DNA of 64,000 nucleotides from Methylomicrobium agile (GTDB taxonomy: Bacteria > Pseudomonadota > Gammaproteobacteria > Methylococcales > Methylomonadaceae), in assembly GCF_000733855.1 (NCBI RefSeq), contig NZ_JPOJ01000001.1, positions 4,078,128 through 4,142,127 on the forward strand, given 5' to 3'. This document shows positions 35,669 through 44,065 of this stretch, piece by piece. The notes below the pieces were generated by a model, which was not told the DNA's origin, searched no databases, and was given only the letters and a program-made list of their open reading frames with translations. Position 1 is the first letter of the stretch. Each line of letters opens with the position of its first letter. The translations under genes and the position numbers were made by a program.

Positions 35669-35860
35669 ATGAAAACAACTTCTAAAGTTGCCTTAGGTGC
35701 CGGTCTGACCGGCGTAGCAAACTTGGCTGCGGCTGCAGTTCCTGCTGGCGTTTCTACAGCCCTTGGTGATGCTGCAGCGGATGCAGCTACTATCGGCGGT
35801 CTGGCTTTGGTCGCTGTCGTCGCGGCGGTTGCCTTTCAGTACATGCGCCGCGCTCTTTAA
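35669..35860 (+). CDS. Major coat protein (pVIII-like)
   Basis: A 63-residue protein with a signal peptide (about 1-24, basic start then LGAGLTGVANLAAAAVPA). A mature part of ~40 residues has an acidic amphipathic start (GDAAADAATIG), a membrane helix (GLALVAVVAAVAFQYM) and a basic RRAL end. This is the exact architecture of filamentous-phage major coat proteins. A GAGG ribosome site lies just upstream. Confidence 0.88.
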   Translation: MKTTSKVALGAGLTGVANLAAAAVPAGVSTALGDAAADAATIGGLALVAVVAAVAFQYMRRAL

Positions 35861-35883
35861 TCCATCTGCCGGGGGGTCGGCTA

Positions 35884-36267
35884 ATGCCGCTCCCCGGCAT
35901 TTTCCCCGCTCCTTTATTGTGCGATTTATGTATGCCAAACCTCTTTCGCGGATATTGCTATCCCTCCTTGTCTGATGCCGCCAATGCTGAGATTTCGCTC
36001 CCCGCTATGCCTGCGGATGATGGTGTGGCTGTTGCAGTGGCATTCTCGGCGCTTGCAGATGATACCGCCAACATTACCTATCGCTTTCTTTTACCGTCCG
36101 GGCAATCCGATTACATCCTGACTCGCGTTTACCCAAGCTGCTCTAGCGTCGGTTATCTAACCAATTATTCCGGTCTCGAACTCTCTGATGTCATTGAAGT
36201 TTCCTTTGGTATCGTCTTGTGTTGGGCCGTGGCCTTCGGTTTTAAAACAATGAGGCGTGCATTATGA
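35884..36267 (+). CDS. Coat-related membrane protein
   Basis: A 127-residue protein ending GIVLCWAVAFGFKTMRRAL, which closely resembles the end of the major coat protein (VAFQYMRRAL). Its longer outer part (ISLPAMPADDGVAVAVAFSALADD) is not recognised. A paralogue of the coat protein with an added domain, perhaps a tip protein, is likely. It overlaps the next small frame by 4 bp. Confidence 0.6.
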   Translation: MPLPGIFPAPLLCDLCMPNLFRGYCYPSLSDAANAEISLPAMPADDGVAVAVAFSALADDTANITYRFLLPSGQSDYILTRVYPSCSSVGYLTNYSGLELSDVIEVSFGIVLCWAVAFGFKTMRRAL

Positions 36268-36341
36268 CACCTGACTTTTATCTGATTGCCGTTTACATGG
36301 CCTTGACGGGTGCAGCATGGATTATATTTTTCGGGGATTGA
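36264..36341 (+). CDS. 25-residue hydrophobic peptide, pVII/pIX-like candidate
   Basis: An ATG overlapping the previous stop (ATGA) opens a 25-codon frame, MTPDFYLIAVYMALTGAAWI then IFFGD. It is almost wholly one membrane helix. Ff phages carry 32-33-residue hydrophobic tip proteins pVII and pIX in this neighbourhood. Short length makes this tentative. Confidence 0.5.
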   Translation: MTPDFYLIAVYMALTGAAWIIFFGD

Positions 36342-37095
36342 CTAAGTTGTCTTGTATGCGGGCCGTGGTTAAATTTTTTGCTTTGGCTTGTGTTGTGTCT
36401 GTTGCTTATGCGGATACTTATCCCGCTGTTCCAGCCTATTTTAACAACCATAGCGTGGAGTTTTCTTCGCTAGCTGCTGTGTGTGCCTCTCTGGATTTAG
36501 CCAATCCTCCCTATGTGCCTGATGGATTGGATTCTCAGCAAAAAGCCTATTTTTGTAAAAATTCCATTGGCGTCCGTTATTCCGGATCTGTGCTTTGGCG
36601 GTGCCCCTATGGGGGGGCTGTAAATTTTTCGCCTCCCTATGTTTGTTCAGGCGCTCCCGCCTGTCCTGTCGGCATGACGCGTGATCTTACTACGGGTGAA
36701 TGTTCTGGCGGCTGCGCCGGTCAAGCCGGTGATTCTCAAAAATTAGCCGTCAAGGCGGGTACGTATGAAAGCTCGTCCGACGAGGTATATGATGCTGATG
36801 TCGGACGTTCTTATAACAATACGGTCTCGTATGGTGGTCAGGAATATGCCTTCATGTATCCTGATGATTTCGCTGGTACTTGCTGGTCTGAATTGACTGG
36901 CAATCATGCGGTGTACTGCGATTACAACGCTTTCTCCACTGGCGTTTGTTCTGATGCCGGCGAACAGGCGAAAACTCAAACGCCATCTAATCCGTCTGTT
37001 CCTGCATCGAAAAGTGCTTCGGGTAATCAATGTGTCACGGATGCCAAGGGCAATACTATTTGCAGTAGCTCGCCTAAGGCCAACCAAAAGTGTGG

Positions 37096-38485
37096 TGAGT
37101 TATGCTTGAAAGTTGTGGATGAAGGAATGAGGAAAGCGGCGTATTCTTGATGGTCTTCAAGGTCATCAAATCCTAACAAAGAGGAGTGAATACGCCATGA
37201 GCAATGATAAGGTCATCCCGTTAAAAACGCTAGCGGGTGCGAGCCCTATAGCCGATGCTTTAACCGATGTCTTGCGAGAAGGCGCCCAGCGAATGCTGGC
37301 GGTGGCGATCGAAGCGGAAGTCAGCGCCTTTCTGGAGCGTTTTCAAACGGAAAAGACTCAAGCCGGTTTGCAGCGGGTCGTGCGCAATGGCCGCTTGCCG
37401 AAACGCACGATCCAGACTGGCATCGGCGACATTGAGGTTTCGGTACCGCGCATCCGCGACCGCGCAGGCCAGCTACGGTTTACTTCGTCGCTACTGCCGC
37501 CGTACTTACGGCGCACGAAGACCGTGGAGCAATTGTTGCCCTGGCTGTATCTGAAAGGACTTTCGACCGGAGACTTTCAGGAAGCGCTCAGCACCCTGTT
37601 AGGCCCCGAGGCGCCGGGCTTGTCGGCGAGCACGATCAGTCGCTTAAAGGAAAGTTGGAAAGACGAGCAGCAGTGCTGGTCGCGCCGCGATCTCTCGCAC
37701 CAGCGCTATGTCTATCTGTGGGTTGACGGCATCCACTTCGGCGTGCGACTGGAAGATGCGGCGCAATGCATCCTGGTGGTGATTGGGGCGACACCGGAAG
37801 GCAAGAAGGAACTGGTGGCGCTCTCTGACGGTTACCGGGAAAGCGAAGCTTCCTGGCGGGAAGTGTTGTTGGACCTAAAGTTGAGGGGCTTGAGGATCGA
37901 TCCCCAATTGGCGATTGGCGACGGCGCCCTCGGCTTTTGGAAAGCGCTGCCGCAGGTCTTCGGTACGACGCGCAGTCAGCGCTGCTGGGTGCATAAGACG
38001 GCCAATATCCTGAACAAGCTGCCCAAGAGCCAACAACCGAAAGCCAAGGCGGGTCTGCATGAAATCTGGATGGCAGCGAGCCGGAAGGAAGCCGAGACCG
38101 CGTTCAGTCGTTTTCTGACCGTTTATCGGCCGAAGTACCCGAAGGCAGCGGACTGCCTGGAAAAGGATCAGGATGCCTTGCTCGCGTTTTATGATTTTCC
38201 GGCAGAGCACTGGATTCATATCCGGACGACCAACCCGATCGAATCCACCTTCGCCACCGTGCGACTGCGCACGGCCAAGACGCGGGGCTGTGTCTCGCGG
38301 GAGAGCATCCTGGCGATGGTGTTCATGCTGGTCAAAAGCGCCGAGCGCCGCTGGCTTAAGTTACGCGGCGTTGCACGCCTGGCCGAAGTGATTCAGGGAG
38401 TTTCCTTCAAGGATGGAGTACGGGAAGATCAGGAGAAAGTCGCCGCTTAATCAATGTCCCGTACACAACATTTGACCATTTCTCC
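37096..38485 (+). mobile_element. IS256-family insertion in the minor coat gene
   Basis: About 1.39 kb with imperfect inverted ends (GAGTTATGCTTGAAAG at the left; GAGAAATGGTCAAATG reading in from the right). It is flanked by a direct duplication AAGTGTGG (37088-37095 and 38486-38493), the 8-9 bp typical of IS256. One intact transposase gene is inside. Confidence 0.9.
37197..38450 (+). CDS. IS256-family transposase
   Basis: A 417-residue mutator-type transposase: LREGAQRMLAVAIEAEVSAFL at the start, YVYLWVDGIHFGVRLED with the first catalytic Asp, AIGDGALGFWKALPQVF with the second, the RCWVHKTANIL zinc-like motif, and TNPIESTFATVRLRTAKTRG with the catalytic Glu. Frame and ends are complete, so it is probably active. 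Confidence 0.95.
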   Translation: MSNDKVIPLKTLAGASPIADALTDVLREGAQRMLAVAIEAEVSAFLERFQTEKTQAGLQRVVRNGRLPKRTIQTGIGDIEVSVPRIRDRAGQLRFTSSLLPPYLRRTKTVEQLLPWLYLKGLSTGDFQEALSTLLGPEAPGLSASTISRLKESWKDEQQCWSRRDLSHQRYVYLWVDGIHFGVRLEDAAQCILVVIGATPEGKKELVALSDGYRESEASWREVLLDLKLRGLRIDPQLAIGDGALGFWKALPQVFGTTRSQRCWVHKTANILNKLPKSQQPKAKAGLHEIWMAASRKEAETAFSRFLTVYRPKYPKAADCLEKDQDALLAFYDFPAEHWIHIRTTNPIESTFATVRLRTAKTRGCVSRESILAMVFMLVKSAERRWLKLRGVARLAEVIQGVSFKDGVREDQEKVAA

Positions 38486-39189
38486 AAGTGTGGTACCGTC
38501 AACGGTACTGAAATTTGCGTTGATCAGACCAACGGCGTCGGTACTGTCAACGGCCAAGCGTACCAAACTAGCGACAAGAACTGTGGCCTGGTCAACGGTC
38601 AGCCCGTCTGTGTTTCAAATAATTCTAATTCGCCGACTACCACGGCGTGCCTCGTTAATGGCGGCGTGAAAGCCTGCGTCAATGAGGATGTCAAGATTGA
38701 TTCTCAAACTACCCAAACTCGTAATCCTGATGGATCCATTACCACAACGGAAACCAAAACCGACAATATTATCGGCCATAGTCCTGTGGTTAAAAGCACG
38801 ACTATCGGTACGGATGGCACCGTAACTACCGTTTCGACGCCCGGACAGATTGGCGTCGGTGATGGTGTAGCGCAAAACTCCGGTGGCGGTACGGCGACTC
38901 AGACTGATTGTGATAAAAACCCGAACTCAATCGGCTGTTCCTCCTTTGGTGAAGTACCGGGGGCGGATGATATAGGTGAGCAGAATGCTGCCGGTATTGG
39001 CATCAGTCCTGTTTCCCTAGGTGGTGGAGGTTCTTGTCCTGCGCCTTTGACTGCGACTTATTTGGGCAAACCGATCACTTTCCGATTCGATTTACTCTGT
39101 CAATTCGCCAACATGATACGACCGCTCATTATTGCAGTGGCTTGGCTTTCTGCAGGCCTGATTGTGTTGGGTGCAATTAAGGAATAATC

Positions 39190-39462
39190 ATGCAAACTCT
39201 CGCTGCTTTTCTTATCTCGATAGCTGGCTCCTTAGCGTATCGTGTTCTATTCGCGCTTGGCTTTACAGTTGTCAGCTATGCCGCGTTCACTGCTTTGGCT
39301 GATAATGTCGTCATGCAGTTTCAAAATCAATACAACTCGATACCGGGTGAGGTGCTTCAGATATTGAACTTGGGTGGAGTCGGTCAAGCCTTCGGCATTA
39401 TCCTGGGTGCCCTCGGTAGTCGGGCCGCATTAATGGCTGGGAAAAAGTTGGCGCTCAAATGA
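39190..39462 (+). CDS. DUF2523 inovirus membrane protein (pVI-like)
   Basis: A 90-residue protein with helices at about 3-38 and 60-85 and the pattern YRVLFALGFTVVSYAAFTALAD, typical of DUF2523 proteins placed between the minor coat gene and zot. pVI caps the virion end. It overlaps zot by 4 bp. Confidence 0.8.
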   Translation: MQTLAAFLISIAGSLAYRVLFALGFTVVSYAAFTALADNVVMQFQNQYNSIPGEVLQILNLGGVGQAFGIILGALGSRAALMAGKKLALK

Positions 39463-40568
39463 TTACCTTACTCACTGGTACGCCTGGGGCAGGCAAAACC
39501 GCTTGGCTTGTTAATCACCTGTTTATTGAAGGCGTTGAAGAATACGGTCAGCGGCCATTATTTGTTCACGGCATCCCCGCGCTCACGGTTCCTCATGAGG
39601 TCATCAAATGCCGTTCCCCGCTATGCCGTGTCTGTGAGGCTGTACAGGGCGAACATCCTTATGCTGATGAATGGCATCAATGGGCTCCGGATGGTAGCTT
39701 GATTGTCCTGGATGAGGTGCAGAACGTTTTTCGTCCCCGCTCCGGTTTCTCTCCTGTCCCGCCTGCCGTTGCTCGCCTTGAAACCCATCGCCATCAAGGG
39801 ATTGATTTCTTTATTGTTTCGCAAGGCCCTCAGTTGTTTGACGTGAATATCCGCCGTCTCGTTGGTCGTCATATTCATCTTCGGGCTACCAGTCTGGGCC
39901 GCTATCAATATGAATGGCCGGAATGCCATGATCTCAGTAGTTATGCCGGTACAGATAAGCGGCCTTACAAGCTTTCTAAGGCGGCTTTTAAGCTCTATAA
40001 ATCCGCCGAACTTCATACTAAACCTGAACGTCGCAAGCCTTTAGCTTTCTATGTGATTATTATCGCCTTGTTGGCTTTGATTCCTTTAACGTATAAAGTT
40101 TATCAACGTATTCATGGTTTTATCGAGCCCGAATCCGTTATGGTGCAAAAAACAATTCCACAAGTTCAGCAAAACGGGCTTGCTCACCTCGCGCCTCTGC
40201 CTTTGCCATCTCCTGGCAATTCTAATCAATTCGATTTTCATCCGCGTGTCCCTGGACGGCCTGAAACCGCTCCGGCCTATGACGGCATGGTCGAAGTTGT
40301 TACGGCTCCTGTCGTAATCGGCTGTGCTTCTGGTCCGGGATGGTGTCGATGTTATGCGACTAAGGGATATCCCTATCCCGCTACTGAACAATTCTGTCGT
40401 GATTACCTTGCCGGCAAAGTTCCTACCTACATCCGTGCTAAGCATCTTTATCCGGTGCAAACTGACCAATCTCAGGATTCTTCTCGTATAAGTCAAATGG
40501 TAACTTCTAACATAGGTCGAATTAATTATTTTCCAGCCTCAAAATCAAACGAAATTAATAATCAGTAA
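39459..40568 (+). CDS. zot: Zot/pI-like assembly ATPase
   Basis: A 369-residue morphogenesis ATPase. Walker A is GTPGAGKTAW (residues 7-16) and Walker B is LIVLDEVQNVF (about 87-97). Then come LETHRHQGIDFFIVSQGPQLFD and a membrane helix at about 190-212 (LAFYVIIIALLALIPLTYKV), with a periplasmic tail. These proteins drive virion extrusion through the envelope. The protein is intact. Confidence 0.92.
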   Translation: MITLLTGTPGAGKTAWLVNHLFIEGVEEYGQRPLFVHGIPALTVPHEVIKCRSPLCRVCEAVQGEHPYADEWHQWAPDGSLIVLDEVQNVFRPRSGFSPVPPAVARLETHRHQGIDFFIVSQGPQLFDVNIRRLVGRHIHLRATSLGRYQYEWPECHDLSSYAGTDKRPYKLSKAAFKLYKSAELHTKPERRKPLAFYVIIIALLALIPLTYKVYQRIHGFIEPESVMVQKTIPQVQQNGLAHLAPLPLPSPGNSNQFDFHPRVPGRPETAPAYDGMVEVVTAPVVIGCASGPGWCRCYATKGYPYPATEQFCRDYLAGKVPTYIRAKHLYPVQTDQSQDSSRISQMVTSNIGRINYFPASKSNEINNQ

Positions 40569-40590
40569 GTTGCAAGTGTAGAGTCCGAGC

Positions 40591-41199
40591 GTGAAAGATC
40601 CAGCGAATCTCAGGCGCGTAGAAGCGGCAAAAAATTTAACCGTTCCCCATCTGGATAATTGGCCGCTCATTATCAACCGCAAAAAGCAATATCCCGGCTG
40701 TGAATGGCAACGTTGGACGCATCCGGACTATACCAAGCCAAGACATACCTTTGTCGATGATTGGCGCTTAGAAACGATCTGGCGCGCACCATATTATCAG
40801 GTTGACCGGGTTATCTTGGCTCGATGGGCAATGACGCCAGACTTCACTATCGAAACCTATCATTCGTACTATTTCACCGCTTGGCAGATATACCGCTCTC
40901 GGCTGATCGGTGCTTACTGGCAACAGCACTTAATCCATGTCATACCGGTTTTACAGTGGGGAAACCCTGAATACCTTGACCTGACCTTAGCCGGCCTGCG
41001 TCATTGTCAAATCGTCGCTGTACGCTCCCCTACGCGCCATTCAGAACGGGAATGGTTCAAGGTGGCTGAAAGGATAAATCACGCGCTACCGGGGCGTCTG
41101 GTGCTGCACTTTGGCAAAAAAGATGGGTTGTCGGTTTGGGATAACGCTTTGCATTTAAGACTCGATCCTGATCAGCGCAACCGAAAGACGGCCATGTAG
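40591..41199 (+). CDS. DUF4417-like inovirus protein
   Basis: A 202-residue protein with a GTG start. FVDDWRLETIWRAPYYQVDRV, MTPDFTIETYHSYYFTAWQIYRSRLIGAYWQQ and HVIPVLQWGNPEYLDL follow the DUF4417 pattern, a family found beside replication genes in phages and plasmids. Its function is unknown. Confidence 0.65.
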   Translation: MKDPANLRRVEAAKNLTVPHLDNWPLIINRKKQYPGCEWQRWTHPDYTKPRHTFVDDWRLETIWRAPYYQVDRVILARWAMTPDFTIETYHSYYFTAWQIYRSRLIGAYWQQHLIHVIPVLQWGNPEYLDLTLAGLRHCQIVAVRSPTRHSEREWFKVAERINHALPGRLVLHFGKKDGLSVWDNALHLRLDPDQRNRKTAM

Positions 41200-41252
41200 C
41201 ACGTCTCAAATATATAAATAGACAATCACATAAAGACACAAAGGGTAACACG

Positions 41253-42554
41253 ATGTCAGTTAGCAAATTATTTGATCGTTTCTTTCGAAACCCAAAAGGT
41301 GAGTTGGAAGCCAATCCGAACGGTAACATCTTTCTGAAAAATAAAACTCAGTGGAATTCCGATCAGGTTCGCGTTCTTCATGCCGGCGTCGATACCGTAA
41401 AGCATATTTACGGTGGTTTGATTGACCATGAGGTTTACCAGCAAATCAAAGATCGGTTTGCCGTTGGCTATGGTCAATTCTTCGACCTGGTCGGTGCTGG
41501 CGGTGAACTCGTGCCGTTCATGGTATCCAGCGGCAAAAAGGGCGGTTATCGTTATACCCTGCTGAATCAGGATCTCGGTGTCATTATCCTGATCGGCTCC
41601 GTTTACGCGCAAGAAAACTTGAATGCCAGTCATTTAAAGATTGAGCTCTCCCCTCACTTGATCTTCAAGCATTCCGTTGATGAGCTTCAAATCATGATGG
41701 ATGCGTTTGCAAAGCAGCTTATGACTCAAGTTCAGCCTGTCGGCGTAGCCCTGCATTTATGCTGCGATATTCAAGGCTTTGATGTGCCGAATGATCTTGA
41801 TTTGCAATTGACGACCAAAGCACGCCGTAAAATATCGCGTACCGGCATGACAGAATTCAATATTTCCGATCATTCCGCTAAGTATGGCGGTGCACAATCC
41901 TTTCTTTTTGGTCGGGCTGACCAGCTTCAGTTTTCGGCTTATCGCAAAGATATACAAGCTCGTGAGGCGGATAAGATGCACTTCTGGGGTCAAGTCTGGG
42001 CTGATGCTTGCGATTCCGATTTAGAGCCCGTGTATTGTGCTGATGAGGCCGTCTGGCGTTTTGAAATGCGTTTTCACCATACCATCATTGATGAATTGGC
42101 CCGTGAGCAGGACGTTGAAATAAAGAGCTTCAGGCAGGCAATGTCCTATATCCGGGGGCTTTGGCAATACGCCATGTTAAAAAGCTATCGCCTGGATTTA
42201 TCCAAAGATATGATTCATCCGGCTTGGCAATTCATGGCTGAATCAATTCATGTTCGGGCCAATGAACATGCACCGATCTTTACCAAACGCGCTAAAAAAA
42301 AGCCTGGGGAAGGCAATCAAAAAAACGTGTGCTTAGCCTACGGTAACTTGATCAGCATCTATGCAAGAAACCGCTACCCTGTCCGTTACGCCTTGCGTTG
42401 CCTGCGTGAATCCGGCCTATGGCGTGATCTCTTCCGCTACTTCGAGCGAAAATACGGCATCTTCGATGATTCCAGCATGGTATCGGCTTTAATCATGCGG
42501 GATGTTGAACAGCGCTTAAAAATCAAAACGGTAGGCTTTGGAATCGCCGCATGA
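41253..42554 (+). CDS. Inovirus replication initiator (pII-like, rolling circle)
   Basis: A 433-residue protein just before the integrase, in the place of the replication initiator. LHLCCDIQGFDVP resembles the HxH-like metal motif region, FLFGRADQLQFSAYRKDIQA the catalytic Tyr region, and VWRFEMRFHHTIIDELA the later core of inovirus Rep proteins. The match is by pattern and position. It overlaps the integrase by 4 bp. Confidence 0.7.
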   Translation: MSVSKLFDRFFRNPKGELEANPNGNIFLKNKTQWNSDQVRVLHAGVDTVKHIYGGLIDHEVYQQIKDRFAVGYGQFFDLVGAGGELVPFMVSSGKKGGYRYTLLNQDLGVIILIGSVYAQENLNASHLKIELSPHLIFKHSVDELQIMMDAFAKQLMTQVQPVGVALHLCCDIQGFDVPNDLDLQLTTKARRKISRTGMTEFNISDHSAKYGGAQSFLFGRADQLQFSAYRKDIQAREADKMHFWGQVWADACDSDLEPVYCADEAVWRFEMRFHHTIIDELAREQDVEIKSFRQAMSYIRGLWQYAMLKSYRLDLSKDMIHPAWQFMAESIHVRANEHAPIFTKRAKKKPGEGNQKNVCLAYGNLISIYARNRYPVRYALRCLRESGLWRDLFRYFERKYGIFDDSSMVSALIMRDVEQRLKIKTVGFGIAA

Positions 42555-43531
42555 TCAAAAAGCAAGGCGATAAATGGCTGGTCGACATACAGCCTGGCGG
42601 CCGTGGCCATCGCCGTTTCCGTAAAACGTTCGATACAAAAGCTGAAGCACGTCGCTATCAAATAACGATTGAATCCAAAGCGGCTTTTGATCCGGCTTTT
42701 TCCTTGCCGAAAAAAGACCTACGCAAGCTTAGCGAATTTGTTGAACTCTGGTGGGAAAATACGGGGCAACATCTTTCCTCGGGTCTCGATACCAAGCAAC
42801 GCATGATTCAAGCATCCTCTGCAATGGGTAATCCGATCATGGCTACATTCCAGCCGTGTATCTTCCTTGAATATCGTTCTAAACGGGCAAATGAAGGTGT
42901 TAAGGCGGCAACGTTAAACCGTGAGCTTCAGACGTTCAAAGCCGTTTTTAATGACCTATCTCGATCGATGCAATTTCAGGGAAAAAATCATTTCAATGCT
43001 ATACGACTAATAAAGTGTCAGGACTCTGAAACTATTTTTTTGACGATCGAGCAGATAAAAAAGCTTTTTTCGTATCTTGCTAGAAGTGAATCTGATGCTT
43101 ACTTGATTGCGTTGGTTTGCTTGTCTACCGGGGCGCGTTGGGGTGAAGCTCAAGGACTTCGATTAATGGATCTTGCTAATGGCATGGTGCATTACCGCCG
43201 TACGAAGTCTAAGCGTGCAAGGTCAGTACCGGTTACGAATGATTTGTATCAAAAGTTACAGGACCGCTTGCAACAAGGTCCGTTCAATGATGCCTATTCG
43301 ACGTTTACTAGGCGGCTTTATGAGTCTGGTATAAAGCTACCGGAAGGCCAGAGAACGCATGTGCTTCGCCATACTTTTGCTAGTCATTACATGATGAACG
43401 GCGGTAATATTTTGGCCCTACAAAAGATTCTAGGGCATTCGTCATTGAACGTGACTATGAAGTATGCCCATCTTGCTCCCGACTATCTGAGAGAAATTTT
43501 GGAAATTAATCCGGCGTTGTCAATCCGTTGA
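42551..43531 (+). CDS. int: Tyrosine integrase of the inovirus prophage
   Basis: A 326-residue phage integrase. N-terminal arm-binding part WLVDIQPGGRGHRRFRKTFDT; catalytic Arg in STGARWGEAQGLRL, HVLRHTFASHYMMNGG with His-x-x-Arg, LGHSSLNVTMKYAHLAPDYL with the Tyr nucleophile. The gene is complete and ends 50 bp before the third tRNA-Lys fragment. It should catalyse integration at that tRNA. Confidence 0.93.
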   Translation: MIKKQGDKWLVDIQPGGRGHRRFRKTFDTKAEARRYQITIESKAAFDPAFSLPKKDLRKLSEFVELWWENTGQHLSSGLDTKQRMIQASSAMGNPIMATFQPCIFLEYRSKRANEGVKAATLNRELQTFKAVFNDLSRSMQFQGKNHFNAIRLIKCQDSETIFLTIEQIKKLFSYLARSESDAYLIALVCLSTGARWGEAQGLRLMDLANGMVHYRRTKSKRARSVPVTNDLYQKLQDRLQQGPFNDAYSTFTRRLYESGIKLPEGQRTHVLRHTFASHYMMNGGNILALQKILGHSSLNVTMKYAHLAPDYLREILEINPALSIR

Positions 43532-43581
43532 CAGTGGGCATAAAAAAAGGACTTGGTATTAACCTAAGCCCTTGATTTTGT

Positions 43582-43631
43582 TGGTGGGTCGTATTGGATT
43601 CGAACCAATGACAACCGCATTAAAAGTGCTA
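43582..43631 (-). repeat. tRNA-Lys 3'-half fragment, attachment-site copy 3
   Basis: The tRNA-Lys(TTT) sequence from anticodon loop to CCA on the minus strand. Bases after 43631 do not continue into an anticodon stem or D-arm, so the tRNA is incomplete. It separates the inovirus from the podovirus-like prophage. Confidence 0.85.
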
Positions 43632-43741
43632 ATCACGCTAACTTATTATATTAATTTTCAATAACTTATCTTCTTTTGGCCCCGTTCGCAACCCAATAGA
43701 GCCAAACTAGATTCTTATTAAAACCGGCAAAATCCAGGCAA

Positions 43742-44065
43742 TCAAGGAACCGCATTCACATGCAGCAAAAAATCCTGATCCCAAGGATACCCGCCGGAAT
43801 AATTTCCGCCGTCATAGATCACCAACAGGCATGTATAGGTCCCTGGCGCAAGCGCCGGTGAAGCGTTGGCCAATTTCGCAATAATTTTGTCGGTCTTCGT
43901 TAAATCAAAAAGCGTCGGCTGTGCCTGGCTGTCGAACAGCGTCGATCCCACGTACAATTTCACCCGGGTGATCCCGGAATGATCAATAACAAATCCGTCT
44001 TGCGTCAACGAGATATTTACTGTCCTGCTAGGGATTCCTGGATAGATTGTAAATACTGGTTGCAT
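43742..44065 (-). CDS. Phage structural protein, unknown
   Basis: A 107-residue beta-rich protein: FTIYPGIPSRTVNISLTQDGF, VKLYVGSTLFDSQAQPTLFDL, GTYTCLLVIYDGGNYSGGYPW. An immunoglobulin-like fold is plausible. It abuts the repeat-rich gene upstream and is the last gene of the late operon. Confidence 0.5.
   Translation of the reverse strand: MQPVFTIYPGIPSRTVNISLTQDGFVIDHSGITRVKLYVGSTLFDSQAQPTLFDLTKTDKIIAKLANASPALAPGTYTCLLVIYDGGNYSGGYPWDQDFLLHVNAVP

Larger units (their letters stand above)
36356..39187 (+). pseudogene. Minor coat/adsorption protein (pIII-like), split by IS256
   Basis: Without the insertion the gene would be 478 codons. The left part (36356-37095) has a signal peptide (VVKFFALACVVSVAYA) and a Cys-rich domain (CPVGMTRDLTTGECSGGC, CSDAGEQ). 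The right part (38494-39187) has CGTVNGTEICVDQTN, Gly/Thr/Ser-rich linkers and a C-terminal membrane anchor (MIRPLIIAVAWLSAGLIVLGA). Both halves join in frame at NQKCG when the IS and one 8-bp duplication are removed. Host adsorption would be lost, so the prophage should not yield infectious virions. Confidence 0.85.
31410..43631. mobile_element. Filamentous phage (inovirus) prophage
   Basis: A 12.2-kb element bounded by direct tRNA-Lys fragments, about 10.8 kb without its IS256. Hallmark genes are in order: ssDNA-binding protein, 63-residue major coat protein, minor coat protein, DUF2523 membrane protein, Zot/pI ATPase, rolling-circle-type initiator, and an intact integrase abutting the right attachment copy. 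Cargo (hicAB, NERD) sits at the left end. The adsorption/minor coat gene is interrupted, so virion production is doubtful. Confidence 0.85.
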
